The notes: a model not told the origin generated them from the sequence alone. 34,288 nt of DNA from Rhodobacteraceae bacterium CG17_big_fil_post_rev_8_21_14_2_50_65_11 (GCA_002783145.1 PFEX01000168.1:17350-51637); one strand, 5' to 3'; counted from the first letter of the stretch, positions 19,251 through 28,875 are shown. Made by a program: numbers and translations.

Positions 19251-20030
19251 ATGGAGCATGGGTATCAGATGTTGCGTCACGTGGTGGCGCAGGTTTTCGG
19301 GAATTTCGGACAGGCGGCGCGGCTGACGCTGCTGCTGACCTTCCTGCCGATGGCACTGTTACTTGTGCTGTTCCTGCAAACAGGCGTGCCCTATAACAGC
19401 TTCCCCGGCGGCCGGATGGAACCGGCAATGGCCCCCGGCAGCAATGGCGGTCTGCTGTTTCTCGCCGTTCTTGCCGGCATCGTCGTCAGCGCCATCACCT
19501 ATTGCTGGGCCGCTGTCGGCTGGCACCGCTTCGTGCTTCTGGAAGAACACGGTAACGGCATCGTCCCGCAATGGCGCGGACCGAACATCCTGTCCTATAT
19601 CGGCCGCGCGATCCTGATCGGGGTCGTGGTGATGTTGATCGGCATCGTCTCCGGTATGCTGCTCACCATGATCATGTTTGCCGCGCCCGTGCAGGCAGTC
19701 GGGTTTGTGCTGGCCACCGGGTGGGTCATGGGCATGAGCTGGGTCATCACCCGGATGGGACTGATCCTGCCCGCCGCCGCGCTTGGCAAACCGATGACCA
19801 TCCGCGAAAGCTGGACCGCCACGAAACCGGTTGCAACAGACCTCCTGGTGCCACTGTTTGTCATCGCGGTGGCGATGAACCTGCTCAGCGAACTGATCAT
19901 GCTGCTGTTCACCAATAGCACGCTTGGCATGATCCCGCTGGCTTTCCTCTACTGGATGCAGGTCCTTCTGAACCTTTCGCTGATGACCACGCTCTACGGC
20001 ACACAGGTCGAAGGGCGCCCCCTGACTTGA
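19251..20030 (+). CDS. Multi-pass membrane protein of unknown function
   Basis: About 259 aa with several hydrophobic segments; GTG start at 19245 also possible; divergent from argG. Confidence 0.75.
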   Translation: MEHGYQMLRHVVAQVFGNFGQAARLTLLLTFLPMALLLVLFLQTGVPYNSFPGGRMEPAMAPGSNGGLLFLAVLAGIVVSAITYCWAAVGWHRFVLLEEHGNGIVPQWRGPNILSYIGRAILIGVVVMLIGIVSGMLLTMIMFAAPVQAVGFVLATGWVMGMSWVITRMGLILPAAALGKPMTIRESWTATKPVATDLLVPLFVIAVAMNLLSELIMLLFTNSTLGMIPLAFLYWMQVLLNLSLMTTLYGTQVEGRPLT

Positions 20031-20046
20031 CCCGCCAAGGCACCGC

Positions 20047-21294
20047 ATGACCGATTTCGCAGACACCGCCCGCGCCGCCACAGCCGCGATGCGCGAGCTT
20101 TTCCCGGCCACGCCGTTGCAACGCAATGCCTTCCTGTCTGATCGCTACGACGCCGATATCTGGCTGAAGCGCGAAGACCTGTCGCCGGTGCGCAGCTACA
20201 AGATCCGCGGCGCCTTCAACGCGATGACCAAGCGCCTGGCCGAAGACCCGGAGCGCAGGCTTTTCGTCTGCGCCAGTGCCGGCAACCACGCGCAGGGCGT
20301 CGCCTTCGTCTGCCGCCATTTCGGGGTCCGGGGCGAGATCTTCATGCCGGTGACGACGCCGCGCCAGAAGATCGACAAGACCCGTGCCTTTGGCGGCGAC
20401 GCGGTCGAGATTCGGCTGGTGGGCGACTATTTCGACGACACGCTGGCCGCGGCGCAGGCGTTCTGCGCAGAAACCGGCGCCGCCTTCCTGTCGCCTTTCG
20501 ACGACCCGGACGTGATGATCGGGCAAGCCTCGGTCGCGGTCGAGATGCTGGACCAGTTGGGCCACGCGCCCGACCGGCTGATCCTGCCGGTGGGCGGCGG
20601 CGGGCTGTCGTCGGGCGTGCTGTCCTATCTCAAGGCGATGGGCGCTGCAACGCGGGTCAAACTGGTGGAACCGGTCGGCGGCATGAGCCTTGCCGCCGCG
20701 TTGAAGGCCGGCCACCCCGTGACGCTGCCGGTGGTGGACAATTTCGTTGACGGCGCTGCCGTGGCGCGGATCGGGGCGGCCCCCTTCGAGGTGCTTGCCG
20801 CGACCGATCCCGGCGATGTTCTGGCGGCCCCCGAAAACCGCATCTGCGTGACGATCTCGGAGCTTTTGAACACAGAGGGCATCGTGCTGGAACCTGCCGG
20901 TGCGCTGGCCATCGACGCGTTGCAGGATCTGGGGGCCGCGATCCGCGGGCAGTCGGTGGTCTGCGTGACCTCGGGCGGGAATTTCGACTTCGAGCGCCTG
21001 CCGGAGGTCAAGGAACGCGCCATGCGCTACCGGGGGGTGAAGAAATACTTCATCCTGCGAATGCCGCAACGGCCGGGTGCCTTGAAGGATTTCCTTGGCC
21101 TTCTCGGGCCCGGCGACGATATCGCCCGGTTCGAATACCTCAAGAAATCGGCGCGCAACTTCGGTTCCGTCCTGATCGGTATCGAGGCCCGCGCCGCGGC
21201 CGATTTCGACGCGCTTTTCACCCGTATGGACGAGCACGGCTTCGCATACCGCGACATCACCGAGGATGAAGTGCTGGCCGAATTCCTGATCTGA
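20047..21294 (+). CDS. ilvA: Threonine ammonia-lyase
   Basis: PLP motif SPVRSYKIRGAFNAM, SAGNHAQGVAF, VGGGGLSSGVLSYLK; C-terminal regulatory segment FILRMPQRPGALKDFL. Confidence 0.95.
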   Translation: MTDFADTARAATAAMRELFPATPLQRNAFLSDRYDADIWLKREDLSPVRSYKIRGAFNAMTKRLAEDPERRLFVCASAGNHAQGVAFVCRHFGVRGEIFMPVTTPRQKIDKTRAFGGDAVEIRLVGDYFDDTLAAAQAFCAETGAAFLSPFDDPDVMIGQASVAVEMLDQLGHAPDRLILPVGGGGLSSGVLSYLKAMGAATRVKLVEPVGGMSLAAALKAGHPVTLPVVDNFVDGAAVARIGAAPFEVLAATDPGDVLAAPENRICVTISELLNTEGIVLEPAGALAIDALQDLGAAIRGQSVVCVTSGGNFDFERLPEVKERAMRYRGVKKYFILRMPQRPGALKDFLGLLGPGDDIARFEYLKKSARNFGSVLIGIEARAAADFDALFTRMDEHGFAYRDITEDEVLAEFLI

Positions 21295-21303
21295 CACCAC
21301 CGT

Positions 21304-21624
21304 TCAGGCCGCGGTGGCGGGCAGGTCGGCACCGAAGCTTGCCACCGATTCCCGAAACAGCCAGTCCAGGTACACCACGTCCACAGGCCGGCCAGCGCCT
21401 ACCTGCCTTTCCGCAGTCGTGCAGGCATCGGCGAAGTCGGTGAAGCCGAGGTTCAGTGCGCTGCCCCGCAAGCCGTGCATCGAATCCGCCCCGGCCATTT
21501 CGGGGTTGTCGCGCAAATCCTGAAGGACGCTCCCCATCTCATCGAGGAACATCGTCACAACCTCGGCGAAATCCTCTTCGCCGATTTCATCGCGCAGATC
21601 TTGCAGTCTTTCACGGTCGATCAC
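21304..21624 (-). CDS. Hpt domain-containing phosphotransfer protein
   Basis: 106 aa from GTG at 21624; MHGLRGSALNLGFTDFADACTTAE matches the Hpt H-x-L-(K/R)-G-S-A signature. Confidence 0.82.
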   Translation of the reverse strand: MIDRERLQDLRDEIGEEDFAEVVTMFLDEMGSVLQDLRDNPEMAGADSMHGLRGSALNLGFTDFADACTTAERQVGAGRPVDVVYLDWLFRESVASFGADLPATAA

Positions 21625-21677
21625 ACATGCCTCCCTCGACCTTTTCGCCCGGATGCTCGATGGGTAGCGGCACGAGC

Positions 21678-21692
21678 TTAACAATCCCTTAC
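21678..21692 (+). promoter_or_regulatory. Candidate CtrA binding site
   Basis: TTAA-CAATCCC-TTAC, one mismatch to TTAA-N7-TTAA, in the 161-bp divergent Hpt / RR-PP2C intergenic region. Confidence 0.55.
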
Positions 21693-21697
21693 AATAC

Positions 21698-21713
21698 TCA
21701 CCGAATTCGGTGA
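21698..21713. promoter_or_regulatory. Perfect 16-bp palindrome, candidate dimeric regulator operator
   Basis: TCACCGAATTCGGTGA is its own reverse complement and lies 5 bp from the CtrA-like site. Confidence 0.5.
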
Positions 21714-21785
21714 CATTTTAGGTTTCACCTCATCTTAACGCCTGCCCCGCCATGCATGTGCAAATGATCGAGAGGGGGGTGGCGC

Positions 21786-23087
21786 GTGCCGGATGATGCA
21801 GGACAAGTGATGACGGGTGGTTTCGCTGTTCCGGGGCCGGGCGGCCTGACGCGACAGTCGCATGTGCTGATCCTTGAAAACAGCCGCGCGCAACGGACAT
21901 TCCTGTCCATGCTGCTGCGCAAATGGGGGCATGACGTGACGGTGTGCGAGCGCCCGGCCGAGGCGCTGGATATTCTGGCGCACCGCGACATCCCGATCGT
22001 GCTGACCGACTGGATGATGCCGGGCATGTCGGGGCCGGACTTTTGCCGGGCCTTTCGCGCGATGCAGCGTGAAAGCTACGGATATGTGATCCTGCTGACC
22101 TCCAAGTCCGCGAAAGAGGACATCGCGCAAGGGCTGGAGGCGGGAGCCGATGATTTCGTTGCCAAACCGGTCAACCCGCATGAACTGCGCGCCCGAATCC
22201 AGGCCGGCGAGCGTATCGTTGCGATGCAGGGCGAACTGGTCAGCCAAAACCGCAAGATCCGCACCACGCTGGCCGAATTGCGCACGCTCTACGACGCGCT
22301 CGACCGCGATCTGCACGAGGCCAAGCGGCTTCAGGAATCGCTGGTGCGTGAAACCTTCCGCACGCTCCACAACGGATCGGTCGCGCTGATACTGCGATCA
22401 TCGGGCCATGTCGGCGGCGACCTCGTGGGGTTCTTTCCGATCCCCGGCAACCGGATCGGGGTGTTTTCGCTCGACGTGTCGGGCCACGGTGTGACGTCGG
22501 CGCTGCTCACCGCGCGCATGGCCGGGCTTCTGTGCACCGCCGCGCCGGAACAGAACGTGGCCCTGGTGCAGATGCGCGGCGGCGACTGGCAGGCGCTGCC
22601 ACCCGATGCCGTGGCGCGCAAGCTGAACGCGATGATGTTCGAGGAGGTAGAAACCGACCTCTACTTCACCATCTGCCTGGCCGAGGTCTGCCTTGACACC
22701 GGCCATGTGCGGATGGTTCAGGCGGGCCATCCGCACCCCGCGATCCAGCACGCCGATGGCACCATCGACTGGGTCGGGGATGGCGGCATGCCGATTGGCC
22801 TGCTGCCGGATGCCCGCTTCGAAACGGTTGAGTTTACCCTCACCCCCGGCGACCGCTTGCTGCTGCATTCCGATGGCTTCACCGAATGTTCCGCGCCGAC
22901 CGGCGGGTTCCTTGATGAAAGCGGCCTTGCCGAACTTCTGTCGCGCAATGCCGCCGCCGCGCCGGAGGATTTCCTGCCCGCCTGCATCGAGGGGCTGGAA
23001 CGATTCGCGGGTCGCGCCGATTTTGACGATGACGTCTCGGCGCTCTGCCTGCATTTCACACCCGAAGACGCGCCCGAAGCCGGCTGA
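21786..23087 (+). CDS. Fused response regulator receiver / PP2C-type (RsbU/SpoIIE-like) phosphatase, RbaY-like
   Basis: REC domain HVLILENSRAQ...IVLTDWMMPGMSG...ILLTSKS...AGADDFVAKPV; PP2C domain GGDLVGFFPI, FSLDVSGHGVTSAL, DDDVSALCLHF. Confidence 0.92.
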   Translation: MPDDAGQVMTGGFAVPGPGGLTRQSHVLILENSRAQRTFLSMLLRKWGHDVTVCERPAEALDILAHRDIPIVLTDWMMPGMSGPDFCRAFRAMQRESYGYVILLTSKSAKEDIAQGLEAGADDFVAKPVNPHELRARIQAGERIVAMQGELVSQNRKIRTTLAELRTLYDALDRDLHEAKRLQESLVRETFRTLHNGSVALILRSSGHVGGDLVGFFPIPGNRIGVFSLDVSGHGVTSALLTARMAGLLCTAAPEQNVALVQMRGGDWQALPPDAVARKLNAMMFEEVETDLYFTICLAEVCLDTGHVRMVQAGHPHPAIQHADGTIDWVGDGGMPIGLLPDARFETVEFTLTPGDRLLLHSDGFTECSAPTGGFLDESGLAELLSRNAAAAPEDFLPACIEGLERFAGRADFDDDVSALCLHFTPEDAPEAG

Positions 23088-23505
23088 CAAACGCCCGGTC
23101 ACCCTCGACCCCAAGCTCGGTTTCCGCCGCGTCCCAAGGCAGGAACACCGGGTGATGCCCCGGCTCGGTCGGCGCACCAAGGCGCAAGCCGATCCGTGCC
23201 ATGTAAACGGTGCACAGCTTCTGCGCCCAGATATCGTAGTCGGGCATGTAGGTGAAACGATGGAACATGCCCAGCCGCCGGGGCGCGTGGATTCGATAGC
23301 CGGTTTCCTCAACCACCTCTCGGTGCAGCGCCACCAGCGGCGACTCGCCCGGATCAATGCCGCCGCCGGGCAGTTGCAGTTCCGCCAGCGGGCGTTGCTG
23401 GAAGGTCGCAAGAATCCCGTCCCCGGCAAGGATGATCGCGTAGGCCCCGCGGCGGGGCGTGTAGCAGCGATCGGGCTGCGGTTGCGGGCCGAAGCGGCGG
23501 TTCAT
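23056..23505 (-). CDS. NUDIX hydrolase
   Basis: Nudix box GGGIDPGESPLVALHREVVEETGY (G-x5-E-x7-REVxEExG); 149 aa; 3' end overlaps the convergent phosphatase gene. Confidence 0.9.
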   Translation of the reverse strand: MNRRFGPQPQPDRCYTPRRGAYAIILAGDGILATFQQRPLAELQLPGGGIDPGESPLVALHREVVEETGYRIHAPRRLGMFHRFTYMPDYDIWAQKLCTVYMARIGLRLGAPTEPGHHPVFLPWDAAETELGVEGDRAFVSRLRARLRV

Positions 23506-23608
23506 CGACAGTCCTTTCGCACCACGCACGGCGGCTTTCGGGTTGGCAAGGCGGTTGCCGCGCATATATGGGCGCGGTATGCCAGCCCGCGTGGCAGAAG
23601 GAAAGCCG

Positions 23609-24613
23609 ATGACCCTCAGCACCAGAATCGCATGGGACGACACCGTCCTGCCCTTCCAGCTCGACCGCTGCGATGTGCGCGGGCGGGTGGCCCGGCTTGA
23701 TGGCACCATGGATCGGATCCTGTCGCAGCACGATTATCCGCGCGGGATCGAGTCTCTGCTGGCGGAAATGTCGCTGTTGACCGCGCTGATCGGCCAGACG
23801 ATCAAGCTGCGCTGGAAACTGTCGTTGCAGGTGCGCGGCGACGGGCCGCTGCGCCTTCTGGCGACCGATATCTACGCCCCTACGCAAGAGGGTGAAAAGG
23901 CCCGCATCCGCGCCTACGCTTCCTACGACAAGGAAACATATGTCGAGGGCGCCGACCCCTTCCCGCAGATCGGCAAGGGCTATTTCGCCATCCTGATCGA
24001 CCAGGGCAAGGGCAACACCCCCTACCAGGGCATCACGCCGATTGCCGGCGGCTCGCTGGCCGGCTGCGCCGAGACCTATTTCGCCCAGTCCGAACAATTG
24101 CCGACCCGCTTCGCCCTGTCCTTCGGCCATAGCCGGGAGGTCGGCGGGCAAAGCGGCTGGCGCGCCGGCGGCGTGATGATCCAGCACATGCCCAAGGCGT
24201 CGCCCCATGCCAGCGGCGAGGGCGGCTCCGGCGAGGGCGGACTGCTGAAGCCTGCCGATTTCCTCTCCGACGACGACGGCGAGAACTGGAACCGCGCCAG
24301 CATCTTGCTCGATACGGTCGAGACGCTGGAGCTTGTCGGCCCGTCCGTCGCGCCCACCGACCTGCTGTTGCGTCTGTTCCACGAGGAAAACCCGCGTGTC
24401 TTCGATGCGCTGCCGGTCGCATTCGGCTGCACCTGTTCTGCCGAAAGGGTGCGCGAAAGCCTGTCGATCTACTCTGCCAGGGACATCGCGCACATGACGA
24501 CGGAGGAGGGCACCGTCACCGCCGATTGCCAGTTCTGCGGCGCGCATTACGTCTTCGACCCGCTGACACTCGGGTTCGAGGCGGTAAAGACACCCGATGG
24601 CCGTGACAAGTGA
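23609..24613 (+). CDS. hslO: Hsp33 family redox-regulated chaperone
   Basis: GYFAILIDQGKGNTPYQGITPIAGGSLAGCAETYFAQSEQLPT; C-terminal zinc motif CTCSAERV...CQFCGAHY. Confidence 0.94.
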   Translation: MTLSTRIAWDDTVLPFQLDRCDVRGRVARLDGTMDRILSQHDYPRGIESLLAEMSLLTALIGQTIKLRWKLSLQVRGDGPLRLLATDIYAPTQEGEKARIRAYASYDKETYVEGADPFPQIGKGYFAILIDQGKGNTPYQGITPIAGGSLAGCAETYFAQSEQLPTRFALSFGHSREVGGQSGWRAGGVMIQHMPKASPHASGEGGSGEGGLLKPADFLSDDDGENWNRASILLDTVETLELVGPSVAPTDLLLRLFHEENPRVFDALPVAFGCTCSAERVRESLSIYSARDIAHMTTEEGTVTADCQFCGAHYVFDPLTLGFEAVKTPDGRDK

Positions 24614-25199
24614 TCTTGACCGCGTGAAGCAGGCCTTGGCCGGGTGCGGCCACGCCTCGTCCGACTATGACCTCAATCCCGGCGTGGACCTTCCAAAGGG
24701 GCGCAGCCTGCGGCCTGCCGCCGTCCTCGTGCCGATCATCGAGACAGATCACGGTGCGCGGGTGATCCTGACCAAGCGCTCCGCGCGGCTGAAACACCAC
24801 CCCGGTCAGGTCGCCTTTCCCGGCGGCGGCATCGACGACACCGACACCGATGCCGCCGCCGCCGCCCTGCGTGAAAGCCACGAGGAGATTGGGCTGGAAC
24901 CCGGCAATGTCGAGATCCTCGGCCAGTTACCGGCGCATGAAACGGTGACCAGCTACAGCGTCACCCCCTTCGTCGGCCGCATCCGTGCGCCCTTCACCCC
25001 GGTGGCGGAAGCGAGCGAGGTGGCAGAGGTCTTCACCGTCCCGCTGCCCTTCCTGCTGACCCCGGCCAGCTACCGCGTCGAACGCCGTCGCTGGCGCGGC
25101 GCGTGGCGGTCCTACTACGTCGCGCCTTACGGTCCCTATTACATCTGGGGCGCAACGGCGCGGATATTGAAGGGGCTGGCGGATCGGGTGGCGCCATGA
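24597..25199 (+). CDS. CoA pyrophosphatase (NUDIX)
   Basis: LTKRSARLKHHPGQVAFPGGGIDDTDTDAAAAALRESHEEIGL motif of NudL/YeaB-type enzymes. Confidence 0.9.
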   Translation: MAVTSDLDRVKQALAGCGHASSDYDLNPGVDLPKGRSLRPAAVLVPIIETDHGARVILTKRSARLKHHPGQVAFPGGGIDDTDTDAAAAALRESHEEIGLEPGNVEILGQLPAHETVTSYSVTPFVGRIRAPFTPVAEASEVAEVFTVPLPFLLTPASYRVERRRWRGAWRSYYVAPYGPYYIWGATARILKGLADRVAP

Positions 25200-26350
25200 G
25201 GCTGAAGGCCGACTGGCTGAACCATCCCGGCACGCAGATGCTCTGCACCGCGTTGCAGGCGGCGGGGTTCCACGCGCTGTTCGTCGGCGGATGTGTCCGC
25301 AACGGGCTGCTTGGACTGCCGACGGATGATATCGACCTTTCCACCGATGCGCGCCCCGACCGGGTGATCCGGATCGCCGAGGCGGCGGGGTTGAAGGCGG
25401 TTCCCACCGGCATCGAGCATGGCACCGTGACCGTGGTGGCCGACGGGCTGGCGCACGAGGTGACGACCTTTCGCCGCGACGTGGAAACCGATGGCCGCCG
25501 CGCGGTGATCGCCTTTGCCGACAAGGTGGAGGAGGACGCGGCGCGGCGCGATTTCACCATGAACGCGATTTATGCCGATGCGGGCGGCCGGGTGATCGAC
25601 CCGCTCGGACACGGGGTAACGGATCTGCGCGCCGGGCGACTGCGCTTCATCGGTGACCCGCATGACCGCATCCGCGAGGATTACCTGCGCATCCTGCGCT
25701 TTTTCCGGTTCCATGCGCTCTACGGCGACGCCGAGGCGGGCCTCGACGCGGATGGCCTTGCTGCCTGCGCCGAGATGGCGGATGGCATCGACCGGCTGTC
25801 GCGCGAACGTATCGGCCACGAAATGCGCAAGCTGTTGCGCGCGCCGGATCCCGCCCCCGCCACCGCCGCCATGGCGCAGGCGGGTGTGCTGCGCCTCGCC
25901 CTGCCCGGCGCCGACCCCGCGCCGTTGCCATTGCTGATCCATGCCGAGGCCGATCTTGGCGTTACGCCCGATCCTTGCCGCCGCCTTGCCGCAATCGGCG
26001 GCACAGACCCGGCCGAGGCGCTGCGCCTGTCGCGCGCCGATGCGCGCCGCGTCGCCCTGCTGCGCGACGCCGCCGCCTCGACCATGGCCGCTGGAGAGCT
26101 TGGCTACCGCGAGGGCTTTGCGGCCGCGCGCGATGTGCTGCTGCTCCGCGTGGCGCTGTTGCAACAACCTCTGACCAGGTCCGACCTTGAGGCCGCGCTC
26201 GCCGCCGACGGGCTGCGCCTGCCGGTGAAACCCGGAGATCTCATGCAGATCGGCCTGTCTGGCCCCGCCCTTGGCAATCGCCTGCGGGAAATCGAGCGGC
26301 GCTGGATCACCTCGGGCTTCAGTCTGACCCGCGCCGAGTTGCTGGCTTGA
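25196..26350 (+). CDS. CCA tRNA nucleotidyltransferase family protein
   Basis: LFVGGCVRNGLLGLPTDDIDLSTDARPD, RRDFTMNAIYAD, RIREDYLRILRFFRFHALYG; ATGA overlap with upstream NUDIX gene. Confidence 0.93.
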   Translation: MRLKADWLNHPGTQMLCTALQAAGFHALFVGGCVRNGLLGLPTDDIDLSTDARPDRVIRIAEAAGLKAVPTGIEHGTVTVVADGLAHEVTTFRRDVETDGRRAVIAFADKVEEDAARRDFTMNAIYADAGGRVIDPLGHGVTDLRAGRLRFIGDPHDRIREDYLRILRFFRFHALYGDAEAGLDADGLAACAEMADGIDRLSRERIGHEMRKLLRAPDPAPATAAMAQAGVLRLALPGADPAPLPLLIHAEADLGVTPDPCRRLAAIGGTDPAEALRLSRADARRVALLRDAAASTMAAGELGYREGFAAARDVLLLRVALLQQPLTRSDLEAALAADGLRLPVKPGDLMQIGLSGPALGNRLREIERRWITSGFSLTRAELLA

Positions 26351-26403
26351 CACACCGCGCCCCCTGACATCCTGTCGGCGGACGCCAGAAACCGGATGCC
26401 CCC

Positions 26404-26982
26404 TTGGACCCGCTTCACGCCTTCGTCTTCGTCGGGCTGTTCTCGCCCGGTCCGAACGTGATCCTGCTGACCGCCTCGGGCGCGCGCTTCGGCTTTCGCG
26501 CAACGCTGCCGCACGTGTTCGGCGTCGCCCTTGGCGTTGGCGTGATCGCGGCGTTGGTCGGGCTTGGCATCGGCGCGCTGCTGCTGGCGCGTCCGGGGCT
26601 GGCGCTGGGGCTGAACCTGATCGCGGCGGGCTGGATCCTGTGGATGGCTTACGCCCTTGTCCGCAACAAGGAGATGTCCACCGGACGCGCGGGCGAACGG
26701 CCCTTCACGCTCTGGCAAGCGGTGCTCTTTCAATGGGTAAACCCCAAGATCTGGGCCGTCGCCATGGCCGCCGCAGCAGGCTACGGCCTCGGCCTTCCCC
26801 CACCGGCCGAGGCGTGGCGCCTCGCCACCGCCTTTTCCGGCATCAATCTTTTCGTCTGCCTGTTCTGGAGCTTCGCAGGCTCCCTGCTGGCCCTGCTGCT
26901 GACCACACCGCGTGCATGGGCAACATTCCGGTTGTGCATGGGCGCAGCCCTTGCCGCCTCCGCGCTGATGGTCTTCTGGTAA
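26404..26982 (+). CDS. LysE family amino-acid exporter
   Basis: FSPGPNVILLTASGARFGFRATLPHVFGVALG; FQWVNPKIWAVAMAAAAGY; apparent TTG start. Confidence 0.85.
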   Translation: MDPLHAFVFVGLFSPGPNVILLTASGARFGFRATLPHVFGVALGVGVIAALVGLGIGALLLARPGLALGLNLIAAGWILWMAYALVRNKEMSTGRAGERPFTLWQAVLFQWVNPKIWAVAMAAAAGYGLGLPPPAEAWRLATAFSGINLFVCLFWSFAGSLLALLLTTPRAWATFRLCMGAALAASALMVFW

Positions 26983-27030
26983 CGCGCGGGCTATATCTGC
27001 GGCAAAAGGCCCCTACCCCCGGCGCGGTGC

Positions 27031-28875
27031 ATGTTTCGGTTCTTCGAAAACCTTGTCGATCCCTTCACGGACTATCCCGAAACGGACAGCCCGCCGGCGG
27101 GGCTGTTTGGCTTCCTGTGGGACTATTCGCAGCCCTTCAAGCGGGTCTTTCTTTATACCGCGTTGATGTCGGTCGTGGTGGCGACGGTGGAGATCTGGCT
27201 GATCCACTACATGGGTCGGCTGGTCGACCTTCTTTCGGGGGCGGAGCCGGCGCAGATGATGTCCGATCACGGGCTGGAACTTCTGGCCGTCGCGGTGTTC
27301 ATCCTGCTGATCCGGCCGATGATCCAGTGGCTCGACGTGGCGCTTCTGAACAACGGGATCATCGTCAATTTCGGCACGCTGATCCGCTGGCGCGCGCATC
27401 GCCACGTGCTGCGCCAGTCGGTTGGCTGGTTCGAGAACGATTTCGCCGGCCGGCTGGCAAACCGCATCATGCAGACGCCCCCCGCCGCCGGCGACGCGAT
27501 CTTTCAGGTCTTCGACGCGATCACCTATTCGCTCGCCTACCTTATCGGCGCGGCGCTGTTGCTCTGGGGCTCCGATATCCGGCTGGTGCTGCCGCTGCTG
27601 GTGTGGTTCGCGCTTTACGCGGCTCTGGTGCGCTGGACGATGAAACGGGTCGGCCCGGCGTCGAAGGCCAGTTCCGACGCGCGCTCGATGACCACGGGGC
27701 GGGTGGTGGACAGCTATTCCAACATCCATTCCGTCAAGCTCTTCGCGCATCACGACCGGGAAATCGACTATGCCCGCGAAGCGATCGAGCATACCCGGCG
27801 CACCTTTGCCGCCGAGATGCGCATCTACACCCTGATGGACGTGATGCTGACGCTGCTCAACGGACTTCTGATCGTCGCGGTGGTGGGCTGGGCGATCTGG
27901 CTCTGGGTGCAGGGGCTGGCCTCGGTGGGCGTGGTGGCGGCGGCGACCGCGCTGACCCTGCGCCTGAACGCCATGACCGGTTGGATCATGTGGGCGCTAT
28001 CCACCTTCTTCCGTTCGCTCGGCGTGGTGTCGGAGGGGATGGAGACCATCGCCCAACCGATCGACCTGCGCGACGCGCCGGGCGCGATGGCGTTGCAGTT
28101 CGAGCGCGGCGAGATCCGGGTTGAGCATGTCAGCCACCATTACGGGCGTGGCAGCGGCGGATTGCAGAACGTGAGCCTGACGATCCGGCCGGGCGAAAAG
28201 GTCGGGGTGATCGGCCGCTCCGGCGCCGGCAAATCGACCTTGGTGAAGCTGCTCCTGCGCTTCTACGACCCCGAACAGGGCCGCATCCTGATCGACGGGC
28301 AGGATATCGCCCGCGTCACGCAGGACAGCCTGCGCCGCCAGATCGGCATGGTGCAGCAGGACAGTTCGCTGCTGCACCGTTCAGTCCGCGACAACATCCT
28401 CTACGGCCGTCCCAATGCGACGGAGGACGAGATGATCGCCGCAGCCAAGCGCGCCGAGGCGCATGATTTCATCCTCGACCTGACCGACCCGCAGGGCCGC
28501 ACCGGCTATGACGCGCATGTCGGCGAACGCGGCGTGAAACTGTCGGGCGGGCAGCGGCAGCGCATCACCATCGCCCGCGTGATCCTCAAGGACGCGCCCA
28601 TCCTGGTGCTGGACGAGGCAACGAGCGCCCTCGATTCGGAGGTGGAATCGCTGATCCAGTCCACGCTTTACGGGGTGATGGAGGGCAAGACCGTGATCGC
28701 CATCGCGCACCGGCTGTCCACCATCGCGCATATGGACCGGATCATCGTGCTCGATGACGGGCGCGTCGCCGAGGAGGGGACACACGAGGCGCTGCTTGCC
28801 CGCGGCGGGCTTTACGCCGGGTTCTGGGCGCGGCAGTCGGGCGGCTTCATCGGCACCGACGAGGCCGCCGAATGA
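27031..28875 (+). CDS. ABC exporter, fused TMD-NBD half-transporter (1)
   Basis: Walker A GRSGAGKST, LSGGQRQRITIAR, Walker B ILVLDEATSALD. Confidence 0.92.
   Translation: MFRFFENLVDPFTDYPETDSPPAGLFGFLWDYSQPFKRVFLYTALMSVVVATVEIWLIHYMGRLVDLLSGAEPAQMMSDHGLELLAVAVFILLIRPMIQWLDVALLNNGIIVNFGTLIRWRAHRHVLRQSVGWFENDFAGRLANRIMQTPPAAGDAIFQVFDAITYSLAYLIGAALLLWGSDIRLVLPLLVWFALYAALVRWTMKRVGPASKASSDARSMTTGRVVDSYSNIHSVKLFAHHDREIDYAREAIEHTRRTFAAEMRIYTLMDVMLTLLNGLLIVAVVGWAIWLWVQGLASVGVVAAATALTLRLNAMTGWIMWALSTFFRSLGVVSEGMETIAQPIDLRDAPGAMALQFERGEIRVEHVSHHYGRGSGGLQNVSLTIRPGEKVGVIGRSGAGKSTLVKLLLRFYDPEQGRILIDGQDIARVTQDSLRRQIGMVQQDSSLLHRSVRDNILYGRPNATEDEMIAAAKRAEAHDFILDLTDPQGRTGYDAHVGERGVKLSGGQRQRITIARVILKDAPILVLDEATSALDSEVESLIQSTLYGVMEGKTVIAIAHRLSTIAHMDRIIVLDDGRVAEEGTHEALLARGGLYAGFWARQSGGFIGTDEAAE

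Noticed and set aside
18059-19396. 445-aa plus-strand ORF opposite argG
   Set aside because: Shadow of a highly conserved gene in GC-rich DNA.
19909-21300. 463-aa minus-strand ORF opposite ilvA
   Set aside because: Antisense shadow ORF; plus strand is clear IlvA.
26640-28124. 494-aa plus-strand ORF overlapping lysE and the first ABC exporter
   Set aside because: Out-of-frame with both real genes; no motif.
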